Shown here in pieces: positions 1 through 10,978 of a stretch of DNA of 61,751 nucleotides. The stretch is from Gnomoniopsis sp. IMI 355080. Lineage: Eukaryota; Ascomycota; Sordariomycetes; Diaporthales; Gnomoniaceae. The DNA lies in assembly GCA_027946555.1 (NCBI GenBank), contig JAPEVC010000210.1:1-61751 (forward strand), given 5' to 3'. The notes beneath the pieces are model-generated. The model was not told where the DNA came from, did not search any database, and saw nothing but the letters and a program-made list of their open reading frames with translations. Every line of letters begins with the position of its first letter. The stretch's first letter is position 1. The position numbers and the translations under genes are program-made.

Positions 1-3000
1 AGAGAGACGTTTGGAAGGGGGGGGGGGTTAACTTACAACATTCTGTGGGAGGGTGAGGGTGTCGGTTCTGCACTTGTGGTCGGAGGAGGCGGTGGAAGGA
101 TTGTCGAGATTGTAGTTTTGTCTGCGCACTTGACATAGGCTGTTCCTCCTTCGCCAGTACTTGTCTGGAAAGAGGTCTTTGTCAGTGCCTGTCACACTAG
201 GTATCATTGGAAAACTGGAGAGAATGTATGAGCTTGCTCACCTGGATACCGATCAGGACGTTATCGCACTGACAATACGTAAGCATCGTAGAGGCGGCCG
301 GGGGCGTGGCTCTGGCCTGTGTTAGTGTTGTCTGCATAATATTTCATCTCGTGACGGACTTACGACGTTATGATGCAATCACTATGAGCGGATGTCGAGT
401 GCGATGTTAATGATATCGTTTGCGTGGGGAGGGCCGTGAAGTTACAGTGATCTGTTGTTTTGTCTTGGATCGTGGAAAATGGTCCTCTGCTTCCACAAAA
501 GCACCACGATGCTGGGTTGTTGTTGAACCCCATTAACTCGTTATTGCCTTCCTTACAGATAGGAGGGGGTGTAACTGATGGAGAGGAGATGCTAGCCTCT
601 GAAAACGTCTTGGAGACATTGCCTGAGCCAGACCCACTAGAGAATGTTTGCAAGATACCCGACGCTGTCGTTGGTGCAGGGGCGGAAACTGTTGTTCCTG
701 AGGCTAGGGTAGAAGATACATTGGGAGACCAGGTAATGTAATCATTGGTGTCATCGGCCATGGCTAACGCCCAGACGGATTGCTGTACCTCGTACCAATT
801 GGTTACGGCAGTATCGTAGGCATTGAAATAGTCGACAATCGGCGTGACCGTAGCTTCCTCAAACGACGTCGTTGCGGAGCCGGTGATAGAGGCCGAGCAG
901 GCTGTGACGGTGGAGCATCCAACTGTGAATGTAGAGGTGACTTAGCCATTGATGGAGACTGAAATATCGCAAGAGCTCGTCGTTTGTGTTGCACAAGAGC
1001 TGGTTGAGCTTGTGGTTGCAGGTGTTGATTCTGTCCTGGACTTAGTGGTAGACGCTACAGAATCTGTTTTGCTTGGGCTATCAGGGGGTCCAGGCTGTGT
1101 AGGAGGTCAGTAGGATGTCTTCGTAATATCAACGTGAAAGAGGGATGGGAACTATAATCCTCCCGTCTCGAGGGACGGAACGAAGAGGCAAGTGTACTAT
1201 TGCCCGGGTAAAGAGTATAGTAGGTATCCAAGAGAAATTATTTTTCCTTACCTGAGGGCCACCGGCTGGTGGGTTTCCACCTCCACCACCGCCAGATGGA
1301 GGTTCCCAACCACAGCAAAGACCCCAGGAGCCGCTGCTACCGGCTCTGGATGCGCAGAAAAGTGGGATGAGGCAGACGCCGCCAGTGTCGCAAAGCAGGC
1401 CCGTACACATCCAAGCACCAGTAGGCTGGATACTACCCGAGCTTGTGAACGTCGAGACATAAGTGACACGGGACGTTGTGCCATCCTTCGACACGGGAAT
1501 CACCGTGATTGGAACGACGACCGCCGAGGAACCTTCCGTCGTCGTTATAGCGGCTGGGTAGCTGGAGGATTCAGACGTCACTGGACCTGCTGGGACAGTG
1601 ACGGAAGCCATCGAAGATGAACTGTCAGACGCTGAGGAGTCGGTGGACTTTGATGCAGTGCTGTTTGAGCCCGAAGCTGTTTCACCTGAGAGGCTTGATG
1701 TGAATGTGGCCAAAGTCGAAAGAGATGTGAAACCAGAAAGATTGGTCAGACGAGTAGTCGAGTTTAGAAGCCCCGAGATTGTGGATAATATCGACGGCGA
1801 ATTTGACTTGGTTAAAGTGTCTGAAGTTGCCGAACCAGAGAAAGACTGCGAATCTATCGAGGATATTGTACTCTGTATATGGGAGTTCGGGGGTCCCGAT
1901 CTTGTCACGCTTGTCAAAGTGATTCCACTTGCTAATTGCACGGTCGTGTTATGTGCATTATTGGAAGCGTTTCCACAAGAGACTCCATCAGTGTCGATAG
2001 TATGCTTTGCTCCTTCGGAGATGGTGAATGTGGATGGTGGTTCAGGAGCCTCGGGATATGCTGTACTAGACAGATTTCTGTAAGATTGTGTCAGCGTGTA
2101 CTGTATAGCAAAAGACCGAATTCGATCTTGACAGGTATTCTCATCCAGGAGCCACATGATTGTAGCATGTAGAAAGAGGAGAGATCCCCTACTGTTTGGT
2201 ACTCACATTGTCCCGGGATGGTGATTCATCGTCATTGTAATGTTCGAGCCAACACAGTCTGCCCGATCATGGAGGCGGCGTCTCGAAGGTCCAGCTGCCG
2301 CATTAGGGAGAACTTGGATTGACCCATCTCGCGTCGGCCGTTGAGCAGTTACACCGCTGCGAGGGCTGATCATCCGAGAAGCCAGGCCAAACATAGCATA
2401 ATTATCGGCATTCTCCAAACTGTCGTCTCCAGGTTTGCTGCTTAATTTCACGCAGTTTTTCCAGCCATAAGAACTAGTGCCCGCTATATCCTGAGCAGGT
2501 TTATGGGGGAGTGCATGTGTCATTTCGTGTAGAAGGGTAGTCCCAAAGGTACTAGCCAAATCCATAGGGGTCTTGAATGGATCGTCTATCGACTTTCCGA
2601 TTTTTGCTACACTTCGAGCCAGACTGGGCTTCTTTCCCTGGTCTTTCAAACTCTTAATCTTCAATTTTTGCTGTGTCTCCAAGAAGCCGGTACATAATTG
2701 AATCGTGGAAGCACGTTTTACCTGGTCAATAACATCGGCGTTCTCATCAAAAGGCAGAAAGGTATAAGCCTTTGAGTTGATCTGAATTAATGATACGGCA
2801 TGTATTATGAATTTATGTTGAATGACTTACCAGGACTTGACTGATGGAGATTATGGCCTTTTTCTTGCAGTCGTGGTATGTGTCTTCCATTGGATAAGCT
2901 ACACCTATTGATGTGTCACAGAGCCAGTTCTTTTTCTTGACTCCGTTGCAGTTTTGGCCTTCTTTGAAGCGGCTGAAATCGCAATATACAATGATCTGGT

Positions 3001-3568
3001 CCTCACGAAGACTTCGGTAGGTGGCAGGTGGTGTGGGCGGTTGTTGAGGCTGTCCTCCGTTGTTATTATAGTTTCCAACGTTTTGAAACTTGATCGACGC
3101 ATCGAGCCCTGAGTACAAGATAACAAGTCAGTCCAGGTGATTCTATCAAATAGGCTACATGGTCCCATGAAGCTTGTATCGTAATCTGTGCGCTTGAGTG
3201 TTGGGCTTTCCCTTTCGTCCCCTGCCCAGGTCACCCGCCATCATTAGGTCTCATCAGGATTGGTAGACTGCCCAGGTGTCGTCAGTGACAAACCCACACT
3301 TCGTGTTCACCATGGCTTCAACATTGCCATCGGTCAATGCTGGACTGAAAATGTACGAGATGAGGTCTTTCCGCGCTTGCCACACCGCGTCGGTTCCTCC
3401 GGGTAAAATCCTAAAAGTCTCGACAGCGGCTGCAGCTTGATCGAATGCGTCGTTCATACCATCGATTACCAGCTCTCTATATCCGCCGGCTTCACAGGAA
3501 CTGTCCAGAACCCATCCATAACTGAGCAGTGAGCATTGTAGAAAAAAAAATGGGAGTAATAGCCTCAT
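1..3568 (-). CDS. Secreted M35-like metallopeptidase with Ser/Thr-rich tail (partial, in-frame stop)
   Basis: Seen: the ATG at 3568 begins a hydrophobic signal peptide (MRLLLPFFFLQCSLL). A phase-consistent model has exons 3568-3298, 3108-2831, 2781-2207, 2077-1252, 1094-364, 311-242 and 188-37, then a donor at 36-31, so the gene runs off the left edge. Exon 3 carries the zinc motif HEMTH (2529-2515), followed by DIAGTSSYGW and a NADNYA segment, as in secreted fungal aspzincin-like (M35) peptidases, which cleave extracellular protein. The canonical GTxDxxYG Asp is not in its usual place; the Asp of DIAGT may serve. Exons 4-5 encode a long Ser/Thr/Pro tail with Gly- and Cys-rich modules, probably cell-wall associated (inference). 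Odd: an in-frame TAA at 944-942 interrupts an otherwise open reading. It is either a nonsense change or lies inside a weak 72-nt intron (994-923, GTGCAA donor, CACAG acceptor). The exon 1-2 junction is the least certain. Confidence 0.65.
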
Positions 3569-4743
3569 ATCGTCCGTATGAGCACCAGGGCGAAGGGGTT
3601 CGCGTTTACCAGAAAAATGATGAGATAGTGTCAAGAAATGGTCACATACAGCAATTTTCCTTTTTGATAGCAGTCGTATTTTAATTTGGTAGAATAGCTA
3701 AAATCCAAGATTGAAGAACCTTCTATATAATAGTGCTGCCCGGCCTTCGTACAAAGCACACAAACCGCTGTTTCTGCTGCGCCTCCTCGATTCGAAGGTC
3801 GATTGGTAGTTCTCAGGAGGCCCCAAGTGGACCAACAACTATCTCCTGGGTAAATTCAACAAATTGGAGCTATATTCGATACTTTAGGATGGGCCGATGT
3901 GAGAGCTGTTCGAGGATATGAGCTGCCACTTGGTGGCCCTCCAAGGCTGGCCCACACTCTAGAGACCTGAGCTGTTGGCCACAGCAATGTCTGTTCCTCC
4001 CGACCGCCCATTATAAGTGAAACTAAACAAGACCAATGAGTCAACGAGCACAGGATACCAAGCACTAAGAAGGAATCTGACATGGACTAAATCTGTCTTA
4101 GGATCGTGTGTTGGTCCGGGTTGGCAGCGGGCGCAGTGGTCTTGTAAGGCCAGGGGGAGGCCGTTGGCTCCAACATGACAAATCTAAATATATGTTGCGA
4201 GCAGAGTCACTGCAACATTGTACATGGCAGCGACATGGACAGCGGCAGCGACATGGACAGTGGCAGCGACATGGACAGTGGCAGCGGACGGGAGAGTAGA
4301 GGTCGGTTGCAGATCTACGCGAGCACGCCGTAAAGGAGCGACTGCGTATTTGTATACGGTGTAGGTCCTACTGTAGGTCCAGTTCCACGCCTGTTCTATT
4401 TCCAGTATAAATGACCATTGATATAGAAAGCGGTAGAAGCAAAAGGTTCATCCGGAAAGAAGTTCGGACGAGCTAGGTGTACGGATCGTACTAACAAAGT
4501 GTATACGGACCAACAACAAGCTTTACGTCTTGGCGTTGGAACCGTTGGTCCTTACAAGGTCACATTGGGCTGAGTGGCTTCGATACCGAGTACAGCCCTT
4601 CCATTTCAGTGCATCCCTGTGCTTTTATCCATCGGTGACTTCTTCCCTCATCATCACTTCCTCCAAGGCATGTGCCAAAATTGATTCCATTGACTAATTC
4701 TTACAGCGACCAACGACTATTGTCAAATCCCTGACAAAACAAT
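3569..4743. other. Intergenic, contains an 18-bp minisatellite
   Basis: No gene is supported here. It holds the divergent upstream regions of the peptidase and the DUF7730 gene and a three-copy minisatellite at 4226-4279. A short open reading of about 51 codons runs through the minisatellite (GSDMDS repeats), with no other support. Confidence 0.5.
4226..4287. repeat. 18-bp tandem repeat, three copies plus partial
   Basis: The unit GGCAGCGACATGGACAGY occurs at 4226-4243, 4244-4261 and 4262-4279, followed by a partial GGCAGCGG. In one plus-strand frame it encodes GSDMDS repeats. Near-identity of the copies points to recent slippage. Confidence 0.9.
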
Positions 4744-5655
4744 ATGACGAGGATAGGACAGCTTGATATTAAGCAGGTGCAGAAAGATCGCAAGATGTTT
4801 GCACCTCGGCAACTACCGAAAACGCGCCCGCGGGCTTTGACCTTTCCCCAGCCTGATCGAACGGCTCGAATGTGGAACCCATTCAGAAGGCCGCAGCGAG
4901 ATCTGGAGCAACTCCAATCTCCCCTCATTGCCCGATTACCGCCTGAAATCCGTTACCTCATCTGGAACGAAGCTATTGGGAGCCGTGTGCTGCATATTGT
5001 GCGCAAGCGCAGGCGCCTACTTGCCATGGAATGTGTCGAGAGCTTCAGTCCAGACCTAGAGACAACGGTTCACACCTGCTGGGGTCTCTCAACTACGATG
5101 GGCAGGCGAGATGGCTTTTACCTTGGCTCAAGGAGTAGATACCCCACCAGACCTGCAAACTTGCTTCCTCTGCTTCAAACCTGCCGGCGCATCTACAGGG
5201 AAGCTGTCACTGTACTCTACGAGAACAATGTCTTCGATATCAATCACGTCGATACGCTTGCGTACCTTGGGCGGACTGTTTTGCCACAGCGTCTAAATCG
5301 AATCCGCGTGCTCAAGTTCTCGTTTCGCTTCGAGCACTGGGACGCGGCGCCCTATGACTTGGCCACCTGGTCTGAAACGTGCGACTCGCTCACTCGATTG
5401 GCTGGACTAGAGGAACTGACGATACACTTGACGGGGTACGATGGGAGGCCCGTAGCCGGTAATCGGAATAAGTGGCACCCGATCCTTGAGCTACTTAAGC
5501 AGGTAAAGGCACTTAAGAGCTTTAAAGTCTTCCTGCCTTTAGAGGAAGACTTGTGTCTACAGATGGCCAGGGAGGAGGAGTATAGTTTCAATCTGCTTCC
5601 GAGGAGGCAACTGCCGCCAGCAAAGTGGGCCAACGATTCGTGCATCTCGGTGTAG
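4744..5655 (+). CDS. DUF7730 domain protein (F-box-like N-terminus)
   Basis: Single exon of 303 residues starting at ATG 4744. After a basic N-terminal 60 residues comes IARLPPEIRYLIWNEAIGSR, the F-box-like opening of the DUF7730 family. Next comes LLPLLQTCRRIYREAVTVLYENNVF, the family's typical 'cluster of old aristocrats reduced to villagers'-style second block, then a leucine-rich stretch (LNRIRVLKFSF). The family is large and lineage-expanded in ascomycetes and has no assigned biochemical role. A role as a substrate-recognition subunit is only an inference from the F-box-like start. No signal peptide or membrane segment is visible. The C-terminus is charged (LPLEEDLCLQMAREEEYSF). Confidence 0.75.
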   Translation: MTRIGQLDIKQVQKDRKMFAPRQLPKTRPRALTFPQPDRTARMWNPFRRPQRDLEQLQSPLIARLPPEIRYLIWNEAIGSRVLHIVRKRRRLLAMECVESFSPDLETTVHTCWGLSTTMGRRDGFYLGSRSRYPTRPANLLPLLQTCRRIYREAVTVLYENNVFDINHVDTLAYLGRTVLPQRLNRIRVLKFSFRFEHWDAAPYDLATWSETCDSLTRLAGLEELTIHLTGYDGRPVAGNRNKWHPILELLKQVKALKSFKVFLPLEEDLCLQMAREEEYSFNLLPRRQLPPAKWANDSCISV

Positions 5656-7153
5656 GCCGATCGAGGGACTGGAATCATGTTGAATAAAATACGTCTACAA
5701 TGTATCGAAGGCACCGACAAACGATGGTGGAAGACAAAAAAGGTTTTCATTCATGGATATACATAGTCATCCCGAGCAGCCAACTCCGGACTGCACATCT
5801 CTGAGGTCAGCGGCCTATGCATACACAGGAGCCTTGCCTTGGATCCGGAGACTGACTATATGTGGTGGTCGGAAAGTCAGGCATAGGATTATCGAAGCAA
5901 GGAAAATGGTTCGAAGACATGTTGGCGATCTCGGGTCTCGCGGCGTCGATCTGATGTTGAACTGCTACAGAGACCAAAACCGCATGAGAGCTATGATTAT
6001 TTCAGTCAAGCAATCTATCATGATCATGTATAGTGAGTGAACAACACATTCCAAGAGACATGGAGTATCATGGCCCACAGCTCGTAATAGATAATGAAAA
6101 CTTTAATATTTCGCCTCACGGGGTAAGACAGGACTACGGCAACTTACATACGGTGCGCAACACAAGGTATCGCATAAATGGTGTGAAAATTTTGCCCATT
6201 GCAGAGTTCTCACCCACTGGACTTTGCTCACGATCTAGTGTTACATTTCACGGACACAAGGCTGGAGAAAGCGTCGAGAATCTGTTCTATTTCAGCGGCG
6301 GATTGCTCTGGCCAGCATCTTATGTTGCCTTTTTTCTTTAGGGGGGAGGGCTAATCATGTTCTAGTCGTGGCTACCTAGGTAAATGACGGTAGGAAAACA
6401 AAAAAGCCAAACACGGTAATAATGATGAGAAAACCGATTATGTGATTGATCAACATCACAGGATCTACAAAGATACCCAAGTACGCAGACTGCGAACAAG
6501 ACAGCTGGAAGTTGCTGGTTCAGGTAAAGACAGCACTTGGTACAAAGAGAGATTTCTTCTGGGTCAGCCTCTTTCGACTTGCATAAGCTGGGCGAACACG
6601 CAGAGGTGTCTTGATAGACCGCTATCGAGGCCGTACTGACGATTCCCACTTCTTGTCGGAGTTTACCAGTATGAACAATGACATGGTCAAGTTGCTCGTT
6701 GTGCCTGAGTCCTTAGAAGACATTAGCCAGATGTAGTTTGCTGATATTTGGTGTTGGTTCATGTGGAGAAGGTGGATACTACGGCGTTTATCATGCCATG
6801 CATGCAATGCAGTGTTCCCGGCACGGAGGTAAAGACTTGGCTCAATTTTACGGCCCCCAAACACATTTCCTGGACACCTGCAATGTAACCAACAGGCGCA
6901 TGTACAGAACCAACATCGCGGCACGCCCAATTGGTCCCCTCAGCAGGCGAATGAAATTTGGTACACAAAGGCTAGCTTATAAGCTCAACCGCTCGTCACA
7001 TCTCATGGGCTTGCAATTTCCGAGTCCACACACAAAACAACTATCGCATCTACTCACCTCAGTTGTGCACTTCACTCATCCATCTCAGTCTCCTAAAGCT
7101 CTCTTGTCTACTTTAGCAACTTTGATCCAGTGCACCCAAACACGTCCGCAAAG
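5656..7153. other. Intergenic, no gene recognised
   Basis: Short open readings on both strands (for example 5753-6040 and 6033-6341 on plus) show no family resemblance, conserved motif or consistent splice structure. The last ~150 nt before 7154 are pyrimidine-rich and contain CTCATC/CACTCATC stretches, as expected of a fungal promoter and leader for the EthD gene. Confidence 0.5.
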
Positions 7154-7561
7154 ATGACTTACAGCGTCCTCATCTTCGCCTACAGAAAGCCCGGTACTAC
7201 ACCAGAGCAGTTCCGCACACATTACGAGGGCGTCCATGTTCCCCTGGTCAAAGAAATTGCCGGCGAACATTTCCCACTCGCTCATACCCGCAGATACCTG
7301 CACCGCTCAGAGGGCAAAGGGGAAGGGACCGAGCGCAATGCCAGCTACCCAGCGTCCGTCCTGATGGGCAGCCAAGCCGACTTCGACTACGACGCGTTTG
7401 CGGAGTTGAGCTTCACTGACCTCAATCACTTCCAAACTTTCTTCGGCCTCACGCAGCAGCCGGAAAACGCCGCTCGCATTGCTGCGGATGAGGAGCAGTT
7501 TCTGGATCGCTCGAAGATGCCGGTCGTGGTGCTTGGGGAGACTGTCTCTACTACGAAGTAA
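7154..7561 (+). CDS. EthD domain protein
   Basis: Single exon of 135 residues. The start MTYSVLIFAYRKPGTTPEQFRTHYEG matches the EthD ferredoxin-like (dimeric alpha/beta barrel) family: a beta strand, a Pro-rich turn, then the helix with the FRxHYExVHVPLVKEI signature. The second half contains the FDYDAFAELSFTDLNHFQTFFG strand/helix block and an FLDRSKMPVVVLGET end typical of the family. An upstream in-frame reading exists to 7130, but ATG 7154 sits exactly before the conserved first strand. Fungal EthD proteins include small dehydratases/cyclases of polyketide pathways and stand-alone proteins of unknown role. No biosynthetic cluster surrounds this one, so no reaction is assigned. Confidence 0.85.
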   Translation: MTYSVLIFAYRKPGTTPEQFRTHYEGVHVPLVKEIAGEHFPLAHTRRYLHRSEGKGEGTERNASYPASVLMGSQADFDYDAFAELSFTDLNHFQTFFGLTQQPENAARIAADEEQFLDRSKMPVVVLGETVSTTK

Positions 7562-9481
7562 ACGGTGGGAACAAGGAGATGATCGAGGTAATGGAGATGG
7601 CTGTTGATGAGGATAGCTTGCGCACTCGCATGTGAGGATCGGTAGTGTATCGGGCTGGTTTGCGTTGCTGGGGATTGCTCGCTTCCGTTCTCAACACAGA
7701 CAATTGTCCAGTCTCGTTTTTCTGAGATAGTAGACGCCTGATGAAAGCGAATCAACATCACTGAATCCAAGATCGAGACTGTTCAATAGTGACTGGGATA
7801 CATCATGTCTTTATCAGCATGTTGCATAGGATATAGGATTCCTTTCAATTTGTCGTGAAAGATATCTGCTTACTGGTAGGAGTGGCCAGTCTCATTTAGA
7901 GAGCCTGAATAAGGACATGACTATGTGGCAAAGAGCTTGTGGCAGCCCTATATCCAGTCACGGACTGTCAACTGTGTAGTTATGTGAGGAATGAAAGTAA
8001 CTGTCATACATCTCAGCAACAAGTCTTTTGGCGCGTCGGCTTTCGTCCTATTGGGCTGGGCCCGGATACCTCGCTTGCGTGCAAGCGAAACAACAAGGAC
8101 AGCACAAACGTAATCGAAGTATTTTGCGCGAATGAACAATTGAGAAGGTGAGTTTCAAACAGGACATTTGCGACTGGCCTCCTGTGGCTGTGGACCACCT
8201 TACGAGTGTTCGAGAGTTCGACATGAGATTGATCTGAGCTTGTAGCCTTTCCTCCATCATTGAAGCAGTCATGTGAGAGATGTGCCAATGCGCTCGCTAA
8301 GCATTTGGATCAATTCGAGAAGTTTTGTGACTCTACCTGGGTATAGAACGACGGTTGACCTTAGTCAGGCCGGCTCAACGTGCCGAAATCAATTACACCC
8401 GAAACAAGTGTGGCTCAACCAATGGCGCTAGTGTTCTGCTAACACTTCATCCTATGTTGACCTGGCACCTCCTTGGCACTACCTTGGCATCCTGTGTTTT
8501 ACATATCTCACTGAGGATGATAGCATCATCTGGTCGCTTTGGCAGGTAGGCGTTTAGCTGAGTGGCCGTGCGTCTACTCGTCGCGAACTTGTTGACCATC
8601 ACCGTCTGAACTCGGCCTTCTCCGAGGAGACACCAACTGTGTGGTGGCCGCGCACACCCAACAACCTTCCCCAAAATGGCAAAATTGGAACCTGGCGGAT
8701 AAGTCGGCCACCAAGGCTATGACAATGTGCATTCTTCACTCAGGGGCTCATACAAAAAAAGCTTCTATTTGAGCTTAAGGTAGTGTTTTCATTGTATTCT
8801 CCGGCCCCATTGTGTCTCAAAACGATCGGCCGGGTGATTAACAGATCTCTGTGTTTATTTTGCCGATTTTCCCGCCCATGATCGGACGAATCCCCATCTG
8901 AGCTTTCGCCCGGTCTCCACCCCAGATACAATTTCTCAGATGTGTTCCGTGAGGACGTCACCTTTCAAGGTCTTGGCATAGCCACATTTTGACGCCCCCC
9001 TATAGCCATTGGGATGCTCTGATGGTAGAATCTCTGCGGCTAGATCCAATATCCCCGGAACTAGAGCTCAGGACTGCTCGTCTCGCCTGATAAAGTTCAT
9101 GAAACAGAAGAATGTGAAGCAGAGACTTGCACAATTATGGCAGACTATCACAAAGATATCCGAGACTCCTATGCTCCTGAATCAAGAGCCTGCAAGCGAG
9201 TGTAAGATGAGATGATCCGAATGGCGGCATAGAATACTCTCGCAGCCATGAACCTTTCCATGATATCTGTGATGATGGTTAATCTATATAAACCAGAAGT
9301 CATCTCCTCAACAATCGATTTCAGAAAAGCATCTTCATCAACAATCAGCCTTTTCAACTCTACTCTCCCCAGTCTTTCCTACCAATCATTGCCTCTGACG
9401 TTTGATACGTGAGGATAAATCACCTTCTCTGTAAATCTATTCAGTCTCTTGAACTACTACCAACCCCTTCACTTCTTCAAA
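7562..9481. other. Intergenic, no gene recognised
   Basis: About 1.9 kb without a supported gene. Short readings in all frames lack motifs. The final part (9280-9480) has a TATA-like element (TCTATATAAACC near 9283) and CT-rich leader sequence ahead of the gEgh16 gene, consistent with a strong inducible promoter. Confidence 0.5.
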
Positions 9482-10368
9482 ATGCACAGCTCTGCTCTCA
9501 TCCTCGCCCTGGTGGCTTCCGTCTCTGCTCACGGCAAGATCGCCGTAGCCGTATGTAATCCCTGCTTTTTTCCTATTCACAACACCATTTACTGACAATA
9601 ACATTAGACTGGTGATGCTGGTGGCAACACCACCGCCCTCGGTATCCAGGGAGGTGTGATCCCAGGCGCCGGCCCTAACAGCAAGACCGAGAAGGATACC
9701 ACAATTTTCAAGAAGACCGACATCGCCACCGACGGCTTGGGCAAGACCGAGGGCCAGGGTGACAACACAGTCGACATGATGGATCAGGTGGCAGCAATGT
9801 CCGGCTCGACCGTTCCTCAAGTGTCTGCTTCAGGTGGCTCCGTCAGCGGTACCATGCACATCGTCACCACCGATGGTGCTGGACCATTCAAGGCCATGAT
9901 CGACTCCGGTGCTACTGGCGCATTCTCTTCCGGTCAGGAGGCTACAGTCTCGACTCAAGTCCCCGGCCAGAATGGTAACATTGCTCCCGGCCCATTGAGC
10001 AACAACTTCATGAGGAGGGCCTTGTGGCACTTGGGACTCTCCAAGCGTGCCTTGAACGTCGACTCTGACTATGTAAGCTGTTCAAGCCCTCCCCTCTTTT
10101 CTTTTCCCCCTCTCACCATGGGGGTTGTCAATGAAATATAAGCTGACCTCTGCCTTTTCAACAGCCTTTCGCTGTCGAGGTTCCCGCCGGCACCACCTGC
10201 ACTGGCACGGTTGGCTCCATGACCAACGTGTGCATGATGAAGGTTGCCAACTCCAACCCTGCGGGTCCCTTCGGAGGTGTCATTGCTTTCCAGATGGCTG
10301 GTGCCGCCAACTCCTCAACCGCTGCCACAACCAAGAAGGCTCGCTCTGCCAAGTTTGTGCAGTTCTAA
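9482..10368 (+). CDS. gEgh16/MAS-type secreted protein (DUF3129)
   Basis: Three exons in phase 0: 9482-9550, 9608-10072 and 10165-10368 (245 residues). Introns are GTATGT...TTAG and GTAAGC...ACAG. The N-terminus MHSSALILALVASVSAHG is a signal peptide cut near SAHG. It is followed by GKIAVATGDAGGNTTALGIQ, the opening of the Egh16/Egh16H/MAS family (GAS1, GAS2, MAS1-type, DUF3129). The rest contains the conserved DNTVDMM, Ser-rich GTMHIVTTDGAGPF and PAGTTCTGTVGSMTNVCMMKV segments. In powdery mildew and Magnaporthe, family members are expressed during appressorium formation and some contribute to host penetration; the family also occurs in non-pathogens. A secreted or surface role here is inferred from the family. 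A TATA-like box ~195 nt upstream suggests regulated expression. Confidence 0.88.
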
Positions 10369-10978
10369 GCGAACGCACTGGGGTGGGAGGACTGCGAACA
10401 CTGGTTGTTCCCTGGGCTTGAGTGAGAGGATTGAAAACTGATGCTGATGCTGCTGCTGCATGATTATACACCTGATGATAACGCTCCCTAAGTTAATCAT
10501 ATTAATATAACACTCCTTCGTTGTAATCACTTCTACCTTATGACTGTATGAATGATGAGCTTGCCAAGACTTATAATCAGCAGAAGCGCTCTCGATTCAT
10601 CACCTTGGTGATTCATACTCAGCCATAGGAAAGGTCTAACCTGGGCCAGTATCAGACAAGTTTACTACTTCACGCCCAAGTTATTTACTCACTATGACAT
10701 ATTATAGTCGCCAATAACGGAGTCTTGAGGTGTTCAAAAAGGGAATATGACCACTGAAGTTCAGGCTAAGTGGCGTCAACAGGAACCGGTCACTGAATTG
10801 ATATGGGCAGACCTCTTCTTCTCATTCTCTTGGGTCTTTGATCATAAAAGACAGACTCATTTAATCAGCCTTTGTACAACGTCGGAGGCTCTGAATTATA
10901 ATAGCCAAGATCCAAAACACGTAACTAGCTCTGATATTCATAAATAAGAGCAACACTGCTCCAGTACTCAATAACTCT
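10369..10978. other. Intergenic between convergent genes
   Basis: 3' flanks of the gEgh16 gene (plus) and the monooxygenase (minus). AT-rich, with no reading frame or repeat worth naming. Confidence 0.5.

Noticed and set aside
312..363. An apparent frameshift at the 3' part of the peptidase gene
   Set aside because: A 52-nt intron (363-312, GTAAGT...GGCCAG) joins the flanking exons in phase, so no frameshift is needed.
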